From the NCBI GenBank assembly GCA_017472695.1, contig JAFUOQ010000014.1:1-64000 (forward strand): 64,000 nt of DNA, read 5' to 3'. The position numbers and the translations under genes were made by a program. This document shows positions 8,014-19,838 of this stretch, in pieces. The stretch is from Clostridia bacterium (GTDB lineage Bacteria > Bacillota > Clostridia > Oscillospirales > CAG-272). The stretch's first letter is position 1. Every line of letters begins with the position of its first letter. The notes under the pieces were generated by a model. It was given only the letters and a program-made list of their open reading frames with translations, had not been told where the DNA came from and ran no database searches.

Positions 8014-8916
8014 TTATTTACTTTTGAGCACCTTTTTTTCGTTGTACTGTCTTCTTAATTTCAGAATTAAGAGTGATAGATAGTAAATTCCAAAGAAAGC
8101 ACCAAATACGAGTACAGCAAAGAAAATAGGTGTAACCCAAGGAATTCCGATAACCGGGATGTCCTTGAATAAATGGAAATACAAGTATTCTGCATTATGC
8201 TCGGTCAAGTTAGCGTTTAGAACCAAGGCAATAGCACCAAGCGCACCTAAAAAGCCTGCACTTATAAATATTCCCTTGAATTTTGGTCTGAAGCCGTGAA
8301 CAAATACCATATAAAGAACTGCAAGAGTTGGTAGCATATGCTCAAGCCAGAATTGATAGTATCTATAGTAAGCAGGACCTGCTGTTCCAATTGCGTTGTT
8401 TGGAACAACTAAAGCACAAGAACCGGCAGTCAAGCAAACGAAAAAGCAAATTTGGAAAAGCCAATTGTTTTTCTTTTTCATAATCATAAAGCAGGCAAGA
8501 ATACAAGTCCATTCACAAACCTGTAAGGGTAGCTTATCAAGTAACGATACAATTTGTCCGGTATCTCCACTTCCAACATAGAGAAGTCGCCAAAAATAAG
8601 ACATTTCCACAAGCATCATAACAGCAGCCCAAATATAGCGGAAGTTTTCTTCGAATTTCCAATTTCTAAAAAATGCTCTAAATCTCCAAATTAAGAAAAT
8701 AGCAACACCAAATAAAATAATTGGAATAAAGTGAGCAAGAGTAAAGTTTTGAAAATCCCCCTTGGCTCCATAGCCAAAAAATCCATCACTGAAAAATCTG
8801 CACCAAACCTCGTCTGAGTGAGTAGTGAAGCTAACTTCAGCATTTTGTGTCATTTGATTTATGACATCTTGTGCAGCATCAGCAGCAATATCGGAGCTAA
8901 TTTCTATTCTGTCCAT
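8014..8916 (-). CDS. TIGR02206/YwaF-family integral membrane protein
   Basis: A 300-residue protein with a soluble N-terminus of about 60 residues and about seven helices. It shows the hallmark KLPLQVCEWTCILACFMI segment after helix 3, a conserved LTAGSCALVVPN helix end and the YYRYYQFWLEHMLPTLAVLYM stretch with His before helix 6, as in YwaF-type proteins. It has a strong AAGGAGG site and its own promoter. It is the third candidate member of the family within 4 kb but lies on the opposite strand. No enzymatic function is established for the family. Confidence 0.75.
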   Translation of the reverse strand: MDRIEISSDIAADAAQDVINQMTQNAEVSFTTHSDEVWCRFFSDGFFGYGAKGDFQNFTLAHFIPIILFGVAIFLIWRFRAFFRNWKFEENFRYIWAAVMMLVEMSYFWRLLYVGSGDTGQIVSLLDKLPLQVCEWTCILACFMIMKKKNNWLFQICFFVCLTAGSCALVVPNNAIGTAGPAYYRYYQFWLEHMLPTLAVLYMVFVHGFRPKFKGIFISAGFLGALGAIALVLNANLTEHNAEYLYFHLFKDIPVIGIPWVTPIFFAVLVFGAFFGIYYLSLLILKLRRQYNEKKVLKSK

Positions 8917-8944
8917 CGAGAAGCCTCCTTAAAAAAGATAACTA

Positions 8945-8973
8945 ATTATTGCACATCATAAGTTTTTTGTCAA
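8945..8973 (-). promoter_or_regulatory. Promoter for the minus-strand YwaF-like gene
   Basis: Minus strand TTGACA (8968-8973), 17-bp spacer, AATAAT (8945-8950). Confidence 0.75.
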
Positions 8974-9053
8974 TACTTTTTGCAATTTTTTTCATAATTT
9001 GTTCATATTTTCGCCATTAATATTATAAAAAATAAATTTTTTTAAAATAACTG

Positions 9054-9082
9054 TTGACAAATCAATTCAAATATTATAAAAT
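9054..9082 (+). promoter_or_regulatory. Promoter of the leu/ilv operon
   Basis: TTGACA (9054-9059) with TAAAAT (9077-9082) at 17 bp; the overlapping TATAAA at 9075 is an alternative. Transcription would start at the head of the T-box leader. Confidence 0.75.
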
Positions 9083-9089
9083 ACATAAC

Positions 9090-9370
9090 ATATAGACAAA
9101 GAAGGGAAATAAAATATATGCGCCTTTTAAGAGAGTTGCCGTTTGGTGCAAGGCAATAAGGTTGATATATTTGTCTCATCCTGGAGTCGCCAACCCAACG
9201 ATGCAAAAGCATTTAGTAGATTTGGACGGGTCCTCCCGTTATCGAGGAGTTTTGTTGATTGACAGAACATGAGTGGGCGTTTATTCGTCAAGTAAGAGTG
9301 GTACCGCGGAGAATATCTTCGTCTCTTTATGCACAGGGATAGTTGCGTAAAGAGGCTTTTTGTTTTTAAA
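9090..9370 (+). promoter_or_regulatory. Leucine T-box riboswitch with terminator
   Basis: A T-box leader that senses uncharged tRNA-Leu. Visible elements: AGAGAG and the stem I apical hairpin TTGCC-gtttggtgcaa-GGCAA (9131-9157), a basal helix AAATATAT/ATATATTT, the candidate specifier codon CTC (Leu) at 9175-9177 just before the conserved ATCCTGGAGT, the T-box proper with TGGTACCGCG at about 9298-9307, and the terminator CTCTTTA...TAAAGAG with a T tract (9322-9367). Uncharged tRNA would pair with the T-box and stop the terminator from forming, opening the whole operon. The specifier fits the first gene, leuA. Confidence 0.93.
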
Positions 9371-9416
9371 GCCAACGGTATAGTATCCCATGCTCACTCA
9401 AGGAAAGGATTTAAGT

Positions 9417-11075
9417 ATGGAAAATTTCAAGAAGTATTCCAAGCAGTATTTCGCCCCAAGCGGCGTTACTATGGATTGGACAAAAAAGGATTCAATTGAA
9501 AAGCCACCTATTTGGTGTAGTGTTGACTTGCGCGATGGCAACCAAGCGCTCATTATTCCAATGTCGCTTGAGGAAAAGCTTGAGTTTTTTAAGCTTCTAT
9601 GTAAGGTTGGCTTTAAGGAAATTGAAATAGGCTTTCCAGCCGCCTCTGAAACTGAATATGAGTTTTGCAGAACATTGATTGAAAACAATCTAATTCCAGA
9701 TGATGTTACAATTCAAGTTCTTACCCAGTCAAGAGAGCATATCATTGCTAAAACCTTTGAAGCAATAGATGGCGCAAAGCACGCAGTTGTTCACCTATAT
9801 AACTCAACATCAGTTGCTCAAAGAGAGCAGGTGTTCAGAAAAAGCAAGGAAGAAATTATAGAAATTGCTAAATTCGGCGCAAATCTCTGTAATGAATATA
9901 AGGCGAAAGCAAAGGGCAAGGTTACCTTTGAGTATTCTCCCGAAAGCTTTACAGGCACAGAGCCCGAGTTTGCGCTTGAGATTTGCAACGAGGTTATAGA
10001 TATTTGGAAGCCAACACCCAATAATAAGGTTATTATCAACCTTCCAGTTACAGTATCACATTCTATGCCTCACGTATATGCAAATCAAGTTGAATATATG
10101 TCAAAGAACCTAAAATGTCGTGAGAATGTTATCATCTCCCTCCATCCACACAATGACCGTGGCTGCGCAGTAGCAGATAGCGAAATGGGACTTTTAGCAG
10201 GCGGAGATAGAATAGAGGGCACACTCTTTGGCAATGGCGAAAGAACCGGTAATGTTGATATTATCACTTTAGCGCTTAATATGTATTCACAGGGTATAGA
10301 CCCGGAGCTTGATTTTTCTAACCTTCCTGCAATTACAGAGGTTTATGAAAAGGTTACTAGAATGCACGTTTACGAAAGACAGCCATATAGTGGTCAGCTC
10401 GTATTTGCAGCATTTAGTGGTTCACACCAAGATGCGATTGCAAAGGGTATGAAGTTTAGAGAGGGCGCAGATAAGGTATGGAATGTACCATATCTTCCAA
10501 TCGACCCAACTGATGTTGGTAGAGTTTATGAAGCAGATGTTATAAGAATTAACTCACAATCAGGTAAGGGCGGTATCGGTTACATACTTGAAACACAATT
10601 TAAGCACGTATTGCCACCAAAAATGAGAGAGGCATTTGGCTATCACGTCAAGAGCATCTCCGACCACGAGCACAGAGAATTACAGCCTAAAGAGGTTTAC
10701 GACATTTTCATTCGCGATTTTGTAAATGTAAATGCTCCAGTTGATATTGAAAAGGCTATCTATAAGGATAAGGAAAACGGCATCGAGGCTGAATGTACTA
10801 TTAAATATAATGGGGTTTCCTTTGTCCGAGTCTTTGAGGGAAATGGTAGATTAGATGCCGTTTCCAATGCGATAAAGGACGTTATCGGAATAGACTATAT
10901 TTTCGATAGCTATACAGAGCACGACCTTGAGGGTAAATCAAGCTCAAAGGCATCCTCATATGTTAGCATTAAGCACAATGGTAAAGCATATTATGGAGCA
11001 GGAATTGATAGCGATATTATTGTTTCATCAGTAAAAGCACTTGTAAGCGCTGTAAATATTATGTTAGGTAAATAA
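9417..11075 (+). CDS. leuA: 2-isopropylmalate synthase (long, LeuA type 2)
   Basis: A 552-residue enzyme that condenses acetyl-CoA with 2-oxoisovalerate, the first leucine-specific step. The catalytic HMGL-like TIM barrel carries SVDLRDGNQAL with the metal/base Arg-Asp pair, the metal ligands in SLHPHNDRG and the conserved FGNGERTGNVD. The last ~130 residues are the LeuA dimer domain that binds leucine for feedback inhibition. The form resembles the longer actinobacterial/clostridial LeuA2. The ATG at 9417 is chosen over an in-frame ATG at 9390 because AAGGAAAGG stands just before it. First gene after the Leu T-box. Confidence 0.96.
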   Translation: MENFKKYSKQYFAPSGVTMDWTKKDSIEKPPIWCSVDLRDGNQALIIPMSLEEKLEFFKLLCKVGFKEIEIGFPAASETEYEFCRTLIENNLIPDDVTIQVLTQSREHIIAKTFEAIDGAKHAVVHLYNSTSVAQREQVFRKSKEEIIEIAKFGANLCNEYKAKAKGKVTFEYSPESFTGTEPEFALEICNEVIDIWKPTPNNKVIINLPVTVSHSMPHVYANQVEYMSKNLKCRENVIISLHPHNDRGCAVADSEMGLLAGGDRIEGTLFGNGERTGNVDIITLALNMYSQGIDPELDFSNLPAITEVYEKVTRMHVYERQPYSGQLVFAAFSGSHQDAIAKGMKFREGADKVWNVPYLPIDPTDVGRVYEADVIRINSQSGKGGIGYILETQFKHVLPPKMREAFGYHVKSISDHEHRELQPKEVYDIFIRDFVNVNAPVDIEKAIYKDKENGIEAECTIKYNGVSFVRVFEGNGRLDAVSNAIKDVIGIDYIFDSYTEHDLEGKSSSKASSYVSIKHNGKAYYGAGIDSDIIVSSVKALVSAVNIMLGK

Positions 11076-11111
11076 GAGCTTACCCCAAAAGTATAATAGG
11101 AGGAAAACATT

Positions 11112-12798
11112 ATGAAAATGACAGGAGCAGAAATAATTATAAACACCTTGATTGAGCAGGGCACTACCGATGTTTTCGGTTACCCAGGCGGACAGGTTAT
11201 TAATATTTATGACGCACTTTATAAAAATAGAGATAGAATTAATCACATTTTAACAGCACATGAGCAGGGCGCGGCGCACGCGGCAGACGGCTATTCTCGA
11301 GCCACAGGTAAGGTTGGTGTTTGTATTGCAACCTCCGGGCCAGGGGCGACCAACCTAGTTACTGGTATTGCAACTGCAATGCTTGACTCAATCCCTATGG
11401 TAGCAATTACAGGTAACGTTCCATGCTCACTTATCGGTAAGGATAGCTTCCAAGAGATTGATATTACAGGTATCACCTTACCAATTACAAAGCACAACTA
11501 TTTTGTAAATAGAATCGAAGATTTGGCAGATTCTATTAGAGAGGCATTCCAAATTGCAAAATCGGGAAGACCTGGACCTGTTTTGGTTGACGTGCCAAAG
11601 GACGTACAGGTTGCAGTCTACGATTTTGAGCCACAAGGAATAGTAGAGAAAATCCCTTTGCCAAAGGCAGACGATGCTTCAATTGACGAGGCAGTTGCTC
11701 TTATCAATGAGTCAAAGAAGCCATATATCTACATAGGTGGCGGTGCCGCGGGACTTAAAATGGGCAAGGAGATTATCGAGCTTGCAGAAAAAATTGACGC
11801 ATGTATCGGCTGTACATTTATGGGACTCTCCGCCGTTCCTGATGACTATGACAGATTCCTTGGTATGCAGGGTATGCACGGTCATTTTGCATCATCAATT
11901 TCCCAAAAACACGCGGATTTGATTATCGGTGTTGGTGTTCGTTTTAGTGACAGAGCCACAGGAAATACCGCAAAATTTGCAAAGGGAACAAAGATTATTC
12001 AGCTCGACCCAGACTTTGCTGAAATTAACAAGAATATAAACGTTGACCTCGGTATCGTTGCTGATGTTCGCGATTCATTCTTGAGAATTTTAGAAAAGGT
12101 TGATAAGAGCGAAAAGCCAGAATGGAAAAACGAGGTTGCATCTTATAAGATAAAGGAGGAGGAAATAGCAGAGAAGGCAGCTAAAATGGCAGGCTCTCGC
12201 ATGACTCCTAAAATGGTGTTTGATGTAATTAACGAATATAAATTACCAAGAACCATTATTACCACAGATGTTGGCCAACACCAAATGTGGGCGGCACAAT
12301 ACTCAAAATTTGATACAACAAGACGCTTTGTTTCAAGTGGTGGTCTTGGCACAATGGGCTTCGGCCTTGGTGCGGCAATCGGCGCACGAGTAGCTACAAA
12401 TGACCCAACTGTATTAATTACAGGTGATGGTAGCTTTGGTATGAACCTAAATGAGCTTGCAACAGCGGTAACATATAATGTTCCACTTGTAATAGTTCTT
12501 TGTAACAACGGCGTTCTTGGTATGGTTCGCCAGTGGCAAAACCTATTCTTTGGCAAGAGATTCTCAAACACAGTGCTTGAAAGAAAAACTGATTTTGTTA
12601 AGCTCGCCGAGGCATTTGGCGCAACAGGTATGCGCGCAACAAATATTTCCGAGTTTGAAAATGCTTTCAAAAAAGCAGTTGAAATTAATGGCCCAGTAGT
12701 TATTGACACCTATATTGACAAGGATGAATTTGTTCTTCCTATGCTCCCACCAGGTGGCTCAATAGACGATATAATTACAGAAAAGGGGGACGACGCAA

Positions 12799-12812
<14 letters not shown>
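11112..12812 (+). CDS. ilvB: Acetolactate synthase large (catalytic) subunit
   Basis: A 566-residue TPP enzyme that forms acetolactate and acetohydroxybutyrate. The N-terminal Pyr domain has catalytic Glu51 in AHEQGAAHAADG, the middle domain binds FAD, and the C-terminal PP domain carries the TPP/Mg motif GDGSFGMN...NN. VFGYPGGQV near the N-terminus and MLPPGG at the end are typical of biosynthetic AHAS. Ribosome binding site ATAGGAGG. The stop overlaps the start of ilvN by 14 bases, so both subunits are translated together. Confidence 0.97.
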
Positions 12813-14390
<1,578 letters not shown>

Positions 14391-14407
14391 TAAATATGAT
14401 TTCACGC

Positions 14408-14458
14408 GACAGGCTCCCTTGTGCAAAGGGAGCTGTCAGCCTTGCTGACTGAGGGATT
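14408..14458. repeat. Dispersed hairpin repeat between ilvC and ilvD
   Basis: GACAggCTCCCTT-gtgc-AAGGGAGcTGTC folds into a strong hairpin, followed by TCAGccttgCTGA and GAGGGATTGA. It has the look of the short intergenic palindromes scattered through gut Clostridia and is related in form to the element at 18656-18712. No T tract follows, so it is not a usual terminator. Confidence 0.6.
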
Positions 14459-14487
14459 GACCCTTATACGTGAGGGAGGAGCAAAAA

Positions 14488-16149
14488 ATGATTAAAGATA
14501 CAATTGTAAATGGTTCACATAATGCCCCACACCGTTCATTATATAAAGCACTTGGCTTAACCAAGGAGGAGCTTGACCGCCCACTTATCGGTATTGTAAG
14601 CTCATATAACGAGATTGTGCCAGGACATATGAACCTAGATAAAATTACAGAGGCTGTAAAGCTTGGTGTTGCCATGGCAGGTGGAACTCCAATTATGTTC
14701 CCAGCTATTGCTGTATGCGACGGTATTGCTATGGGTCACGTGGGTATGAAATATTCACTCGTTACTCGTGATTTAATTGCCGACTCAACAGAGGCAATGG
14801 TTATGGCTCACGGCTTTGATGGTCTTGTTATGATTCCAAACTGTGACAAAAACGTACCAGGTCTGCTTATGGCTGCTGCAAGACTAAATATCCCTACTGT
14901 ATTTGTTAGTGGTGGACCTATGCTTGCTGGTCGTGTTGACGGACACAAGACAAGTCTTTCCAGTATGTTTGAGGCAGTTGGCTCATATAAAGCAGGCACA
15001 CTTGATGAGTGTGGGCTTTGCGAATTTGAAAATAAGGCTTGTCCTACCTGTGGCTCATGCTCTGGTATGTACACAGCAAACTCTATGAACTGCTTAACCG
15101 AGGTTCTCGGTATGGGACTACAAGGCAACGGCACAATTCCTGCAGTATATTCTGCGAGAATTGAGCTTGCGAAGCATGCCGGAATGCAGGTTATGGAGCT
15201 TATAAAGAAGAATATAAGACCAAGAGATATTATGACAGAGGCTGCTATTAAAAATGCAATCACTGCCGATATGGCACTTGGTTGCTCAACTAACAGTATG
15301 CTTCACCTCCCAGCTATTGCAAACGAGTGTGGTGTTGAGTTTGACCTTGATTTTGTAAACGAAATCAGCGAAAAAACACCTAACCTTTGTCACCTAGCTC
15401 CTGCTGGTCCTACATATATGGAGGATTTATATCAAGCAGGTGGCGTTTATGCAGTGCTTAAGGAAATTGATAAGCTTGGGCTTCTTGATACAAGCGTTAT
15501 GACAGTAACTGGCAAAACACTTGGTGAAAATATTGCAAATGCTAAAAACTATGACGAAACAGTAATTCGTACAGTAGATAACCCATATTCAAAAACAGGT
15601 GGTATCGCAGTTCTTAAAGGAAATCTCGCTCCTGACGGATGCGTGGTTAAGAGAAGTGCAGTAGCTAAGGAAATGCTCGTTCACGAGGGACCTGCAAAGG
15701 TTTACGAGAGCGAGGAGGAGGCTATTGCCGCAATTTATGCAGGAAAAATAGTTAAGGGCGATGTTGTAGTTATTCGCTACGAGGGACCAAGTGGTGGCCC
15801 AGGTATGAGAGAAATGCTTTCCCCAACATCAGCAATCGCTGGTATGGGACTTGATAAGGACGTTGCGCTAATTACCGACGGACGCTTCTCAGGTGCTACT
15901 CGTGGCGCATCAATCGGTCACGTTTCCCCTGAAGCTGTAAGCGGTGGTACAATCGCATATGTTAAGGATGGAGATATTATCTCAATCAATATTCCTGAAT
16001 ATAAGATTGAGCTTAAGGTAAGCGATGACGAGCTTGCAAAGAGAAAGCAAGAGATGCCTATTAAGAAAAAGGAAAATCTAACTGGTTACTTAAAGCGCTA
16101 CTCTCAAATGGTAAGTAGTGCCGACAAGGGCGCTATCATCAACCGCTAA
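14488..16149 (+). CDS. ilvD: Dihydroxy-acid dehydratase
   Basis: A 553-residue Fe-S dehydratase that makes 2-oxoisovalerate and 2-oxo-3-methylvalerate. Conserved cluster-binding cysteines lie in [11 protein letters not shown] and [32 protein letters not shown] and GRFSGATRG are family signatures. The in-frame GTG at 14470 is rejected because GAGGGAGGAG at 14471-14480 is the ribosome binding site of the ATG at 14488. The gene follows the dispersed repeat, whose right side abuts this site. Confidence 0.97.
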   Translation: MIKDTIVNGSHNAPHRSLYKALGLTKEELDRPLIGIVSSYNEIVPGHMNLDKITEAVKLGVAMAGGTPIMFPAIAVCDGIAMGHVGMKYSLVTRDLIADSTEAMVMAHGFDGLVMIPNCDKNVPGLLMAAARLNIPTVFVSGGPMLAGRVDGHKTSLSSMFEAVGSYKAGTLDECGLCEFENKACPTCGSCSGMYTANSMNCLTEVLGMGLQGNGTIPAVYSARIELAKHAGMQVMELIKKNIRPRDIMTEAAIKNAITADMALGCSTNSMLHLPAIANECGVEFDLDFVNEISEKTPNLCHLAPAGPTYMEDLYQAGGVYAVLKEIDKLGLLDTSVMTVTGKTLGENIANAKNYDETVIRTVDNPYSKTGGIAVLKGNLAPDGCVVKRSAVAKEMLVHEGPAKVYESEEEAIAAIYAGKIVKGDVVVIRYEGPSGGPGMREMLSPTSAIAGMGLDKDVALITDGRFSGATRGASIGHVSPEAVSGGTIAYVKDGDIISINIPEYKIELKVSDDELAKRKQEMPIKKKENLTGYLKRYSQMVSSADKGAIINR

Positions 16150-16260
16150 AGACTGATAAGCTTCGTTATGCGTTGCTCCTAAATTGCGACCTCAACGTAC
16201 GTATAAGTACGTTGTCGCCCTCAATTTGCGGTGCGCCTAGCCTAACTTGCTTCTAAGTCT
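16150..16260. repeat. Large imperfect inverted repeat between ilvD and leuC
   Basis: The two halves mirror each other over about 110 bases: AGACT/AGTCT at the ends, AAGC/GCTT inside, GCGTTGCTCC against GGTGCGCC, and a near-perfect inner stem AAATTGCGACC...CAACGTAC against GTACGTTG...CAATTT around GTATAA. Similar GTACGTTGAGGTCGC-type palindromes are common between genes in gut Firmicutes (from memory). It would form a long hairpin in the operon mRNA. Confidence 0.65.
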
Positions 16261-16297
16261 TTAGAAAATTACCTAACGAGAAAAATTAGAATTATTT

Positions 16298-16353
16298 CCA
16301 CCACCAATTTTGGTGGTGGAGTAATCCAATGTACATTAATGGTGTATATTGGA
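16298..16353 (+). promoter_or_regulatory. Tandem hairpins in the leuC leader
   Basis: CCACCACC-aatt-ttGGTGGTGG type hairpin (16298-16319) followed by AATCCAAT...ATTGGATT (16322-16354), ending about 12 bases before the AAAGGAG site of leuC. No T tract follows either stem, so mRNA processing or translation control is more likely than termination. No sensed ligand can be named. Confidence 0.4.
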
Positions 16354-16381
16354 TTGCTTTGATATGAAAGGAGTACATATT

Positions 16382-17641
16382 ATGTCAATGACAATGACTC
16401 AAAAAATCTTGGCTTCCCACGCAGGGCTTGACAAGGTAGAGGCAGGACAGCTAATTCTAGTTAATCTAGATAGAGTTTTAGGTAATGATATTACCTCTCC
16501 TGTTGCAATTAAGGAATTTAATAAAATAGGTGTAGATAAGGTTTATGACAAGGAAAAGGTAACAATGGTTATGGACCACTTTGCACCAAACAAGGATATA
16601 AAGGCGGCAGAGCAATGCAAAATGTGTCGTGAATTCTGTAACGACAAGGAGGTTACACACTTCTATGACGTTGGTAGAATGGGCATTGAGCACGCTTTGC
16701 TCCCGGAAAAAGGACTTGTAGTTAGTGGAGACGTTGTTATCGGTGCTGACTCACATACCTGTACATATGGTGCACTTGGCGCATTCTCAACAGGCGTTGG
16801 CTCAACTGATATGGCTTGTGGCATGGCTACAGGCAAGGCTTGGTTCAAGGTTCCAAGCGCAATTAAGTTTGTTTTAAAGGGCAAGCTTAATAAATATGTT
16901 TCTGGTAAGGATGTTATCCTTCACATCATCGGTAAAATCGGTGTTGATGGAGCTCTTTACAAGTCAATGGAATTCGTTGGTGAGGGCGTTTCCTCCCTTA
17001 CAATCTACGACCGTCTTACAATTTGCAATATGGCAATTGAGGCAGGCGCAAAGAATGGTATTTTCGAGGTTGACGAGCAAACAATCGCTTACATAAAAGA
17101 GAGAAGTGACCGTGAAATCGTTTCCTATAAGGCAGACTCCGATGCAGAGTACGACGAGGTTTACGAAATAGACCTATCAAGCATTAAATCAACCGTTGCT
17201 TTCCCACACCTACCGGAAAACACAAAGACATTTGATGAAATTGGCGACATTACAATCGACCAAGTGGTTATCGGCTCTTGTACTAATGGTCAATATAAGG
17301 ATATCGAAGAGGCTGCAATGATTCTCAAAGGCAGAAAGATTGCTAAAAATGTACGCGCAATTATCATTCCTGCAACTCAAGATATTTATCTAAAGGCTAT
17401 TGAAAACGGCCTTGTTAAAATCTTTATTGATGCAGGTTGCGTAGTTTCAACACCAACCTGTGGTCCATGCCTTGGTGGTTATATGGGTATTCTTGCCGCT
17501 GGTGAGCGCGCAGTTGCAACCACTAACCGTAACTTTGTAGGAAGAATGGGTCACGTAACAAGCGAGGTTTACCTCGCATCCCCGGCAGTTGCAGCAGCAA
17601 GTGCAATAGCAGGTAAAATTGCAGACCCTGCAAAAATATAA
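16382..17641 (+). CDS. leuC: 3-isopropylmalate dehydratase large subunit
   Basis: A 419-residue aconitase-family subunit carrying the 4Fe-4S cluster; with LeuD it isomerises 2- to 3-isopropylmalate. Family motifs are [23 protein letters not shown] (cluster Cys) and CGPCLGG (two cluster Cys). The length is that of the short clostridial/archaeal type. ATG at 16382 is chosen over the upstream ATG at 16349 because AAAGGAG lies eight bases before it. Followed after 11 bases by leuD. Confidence 0.95.
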   Translation: MSMTMTQKILASHAGLDKVEAGQLILVNLDRVLGNDITSPVAIKEFNKIGVDKVYDKEKVTMVMDHFAPNKDIKAAEQCKMCREFCNDKEVTHFYDVGRMGIEHALLPEKGLVVSGDVVIGADSHTCTYGALGAFSTGVGSTDMACGMATGKAWFKVPSAIKFVLKGKLNKYVSGKDVILHIIGKIGVDGALYKSMEFVGEGVSSLTIYDRLTICNMAIEAGAKNGIFEVDEQTIAYIKERSDREIVSYKADSDAEYDEVYEIDLSSIKSTVAFPHLPENTKTFDEIGDITIDQVVIGSCTNGQYKDIEEAAMILKGRKIAKNVRAIIIPATQDIYLKAIENGLVKIFIDAGCVVSTPTCGPCLGGYMGILAAGERAVATTNRNFVGRMGHVTSEVYLASPAVAAASAIAGKIADPAKI

Positions 17642-17652
17642 GGAGGATAATT

Positions 17653-18147
17653 ATGAAATTTACAGGAAAAGTAATCAAATATGGCGATAATGTAGATACA
17701 GACGTAATTATCCCGGCAAGATATCTAAACACAAGCGACCACAAGGAGCTTGCATCTCACTGTATGGAGGACCTTGATAAGGACTTCACAAAGAGAGTAG
17801 AGATAGGCGACATTATGGTTGCAGGTGACAACTTTGGCTGTGGCTCCTCACGTGAGCACGCACCAATTGCAATTAAAGCAAGTGGTATTTCCTTGGTAAT
17901 AGCTAATACCTTTGCAAGAATTTTCTATCGTAACTCAATCAATATCGGTCTTGCTATTCTTGAATGCCCAGAGGCAGTTGCCAATATAAACGACGGCGAC
18001 AAGGTAGAGGCTGACCTTGATAATGGCATTATTTATAATTTAACAACCGGCAAAGAGTTTAAAACTCAACCATTCCCAGAGTTCATTCAAAAGATAATCA
18101 CCAATGGTGGACTTATCGAGTCCATCAAGAAGGGCGAGTTAAATTAA
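17653..18147 (+). CDS. leuD: 3-isopropylmalate dehydratase small subunit
   Basis: A 164-residue swivelling subunit. [11 protein letters not shown] and the substrate-binding loop [14 protein letters not shown] are intact; NSINIG is also conserved. Forms the active isomerase with LeuC. Strong AAGGAGG site, directly downstream of leuC. Confidence 0.96.
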   Translation: MKFTGKVIKYGDNVDTDVIIPARYLNTSDHKELASHCMEDLDKDFTKRVEIGDIMVAGDNFGCGSSREHAPIAIKASGISLVIANTFARIFYRNSINIGLAILECPEAVANINDGDKVEADLDNGIIYNLTTGKEFKTQPFPEFIQKIITNGGLIESIKKGELN

Positions 18148-18150
18148 AAA

Positions 18151-18636
18151 ATGGAACAAAAGACTTTAAAAATAACAGAGCATGATGGCGAAATCGTCAT
18201 AAAGAAAAAGCCACAGCTATCATCTACTGTTATAACAATCTTTCTTTTTCTAGCTTCAGCTATTGCATTACCATTTGTTTATAATATATGGGAAAGACCT
18301 ATTGCCATAATTATTTATGTATCTGGTATTATTTTGTATATATTTATTGCAATATCGCTATTTTTTGGTAAAATTGTAATTAACAAATATAAAAAAGAAA
18401 TAACAATTTATAATCCGTTCAAGCATGAAAAGAGGTTTGAAGATATTGAAGAAATAGAGATGTATACAGGCAAAAGAAATGTAGTTGAATTTACCTTTTA
18501 CAATGGAAGAGATTGTTCCTTTCATTTGACAAGCCATAAACAAGTAAAAGAGCTTGATGAGCTTCTAAAAAAGCTTATTCCATTAAAGGAAAAAACAGAG
18601 GAAAATGAAGACGACAAACAAGACTCGTCATCCTGA
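18151..18636 (+). CDS. Hypothetical membrane protein with PH-like C-terminal domain
   Basis: A 161-residue protein starting three bases after the leuD stop, with only a weak ribosome binding site. Residues about 27-45 and 50-72 form two transmembrane helices; the following part (KIVINKYKKEITIYNP...) has the strand pattern of bacterial PH-like (YcxB/DUF304-type) domains, and the C-terminus is acidic. The stop codon lies inside the dispersed repeat that begins GTCATCCTGAGC, so insertion of that repeat probably set the present C-terminus (DSSS). Function unknown; its place in the leu operon may be accidental. Confidence 0.55.
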   Translation: MEQKTLKITEHDGEIVIKKKPQLSSTVITIFLFLASAIALPFVYNIWERPIAIIIYVSGIILYIFIAISLFFGKIVINKYKKEITIYNPFKHEKRFEDIEEIEMYTGKRNVVEFTFYNGRDCSFHLTSHKQVKELDELLKKLIPLKEKTEENEDDKQDSSS

Positions 18637-18712
18637 GCATAGCCGAAGGAACTAAAAAGCCTCCATCTGACGAGGGAGGTGCCACCAAATGGTGGCGGAG
18701 GGAGAGATCCCA
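18627..18712. repeat. Composite dispersed repeat between the hypothetical gene and leuB
   Basis: Two known-looking repeat types abut: GTCATCCTGAGCATAGCCGA followed by AGGAAC (18627-18652), and a hairpin element GCCTCC...GAGGGAGGTG with an inner CCACCAAATGGTGG stem ending GGAGGGAGAGATCCC (18659-18711). The first supplies the stop codon of the preceding gene. The second resembles the ilvC-ilvD repeat at 14408. Confidence 0.6.
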
Positions 18713-18742
18713 CTCGCAAATGTAATTTTTAGAGGTATAATT

Positions 18743-19810
18743 ATGACATACAATATAGCATTATTAAAGGGTGACGGAATTGGTCCCGAAATTGTTGACA
18801 GTGCTGTAAAGGTGCTAGAAGCAGTTGGCAAAAAGTTTGGTCACACATTTAACTTTACACCATATCTAATAGGTGGGGCGGCAATAGATGCAACTGGCAA
18901 GCCACTTCCAGAGGAAACTGTTAAAGGCTGCTTGGCTTCTGACAGCGTGCTCCTTGGCGCAGTAGGAGGACCAAAATGGGACACCCTCCCAGGAAATATG
19001 CGTCCTGAAAAGGCACTTCTTGGAATTCGTGAGGCTATGGGACTCTTTACAAACCTACGCCCTGCAAAGCTTTATCCAGCCTTGAAGGATGATTGCCCAC
19101 TCCGTGCAGATATCGTAGCAAACGGCTTTGATATTTTAATCGTTCGTGAGCTAACAGGTGGTATTTACTTTGGCGAGCGCGGTATGCGTGAAGGCAAATA
19201 TGGTGAGGAAGCATACGATACAGAATGTTACTCCCGTATGGAAATTGAAAGAATTTGCAAGGTGGCTTACGAGTCAGCAAAGAAGAGAAATGGCAAGCTA
19301 ACAAGCATTGATAAGGCAAATGTGCTTGATTCCTCTCGTTTATGGCGTAAGATAGTTCACGAAATGGAAAAGGACTACCCAGATGTAGAGGTTGCCGATA
19401 TGCTCGTTGACAACGCAGCTATGCAGTTAGTTCGTAACCCTGCACAATTTGATGTAATTGTTACAACAAATATGTTTGGCGACATTCTCTCTGACGAGGC
19501 CTCGCAAATCACAGGCTCAATAGGTATGCTCCCATCAGCATCTCTCGGCAATACAACAGTAGGTCTTTATGAGCCAATCCACGGCTCTGCTCCTGATATT
19601 GCAGGCAAGAATATTGCTAACCCAATTGCAACAATTCTTTCAGGTGCTATGATGCTCCTTTATTCTTTCTCATTAAAAGAAGAAAGTGACGCAATCGTGG
19701 CTGCAGTAGATAAGGTGCTAAACGCAGGCTATAGAACCGCTGACCTAGCTCACGGTGGCGAGTATCTAACTACTAAAGAAGTAACAGAAAAAATCATCGA
19801 AAATCTTTGA
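18743..19810 (+). CDS. leuB: 3-isopropylmalate dehydrogenase
   Basis: A 355-residue NAD-dependent beta-decarboxylating dehydrogenase giving 2-oxoisocaproate. [15 protein letters not shown] opens the protein; substrate and metal residues lie in [26 protein letters not shown] and the NAD loop [16 protein letters not shown]. The in-frame ATG at 18689 is rejected because it lies in the repeat and has no site; the ATG at 18743 has AGAGG. Completes the leucine branch. Confidence 0.96.
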   Translation: MTYNIALLKGDGIGPEIVDSAVKVLEAVGKKFGHTFNFTPYLIGGAAIDATGKPLPEETVKGCLASDSVLLGAVGGPKWDTLPGNMRPEKALLGIREAMGLFTNLRPAKLYPALKDDCPLRADIVANGFDILIVRELTGGIYFGERGMREGKYGEEAYDTECYSRMEIERICKVAYESAKKRNGKLTSIDKANVLDSSRLWRKIVHEMEKDYPDVEVADMLVDNAAMQLVRNPAQFDVIVTTNMFGDILSDEASQITGSIGMLPSASLGNTTVGLYEPIHGSAPDIAGKNIANPIATILSGAMMLLYSFSLKEESDAIVAAVDKVLNAGYRTADLAHGGEYLTTKEVTEKIIENL

Positions 19811-19838
19811 GGCATAACCCAAACGGGGGTAAAATAAA

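Noticed and set aside
9390..9416. Upstream ATG as the leuA start
   Set aside because: It adds nine residues, has no ribosome binding site and the AAGGAAAGG at 9400-9408 serves the ATG at 9417.
12143..12709. A 188-codon open frame antisense to ilvB
   Set aside because: It lies fully within a highly conserved ilvB region, has no ribosome binding site and no recognisable motif; it is a shadow of the real gene.
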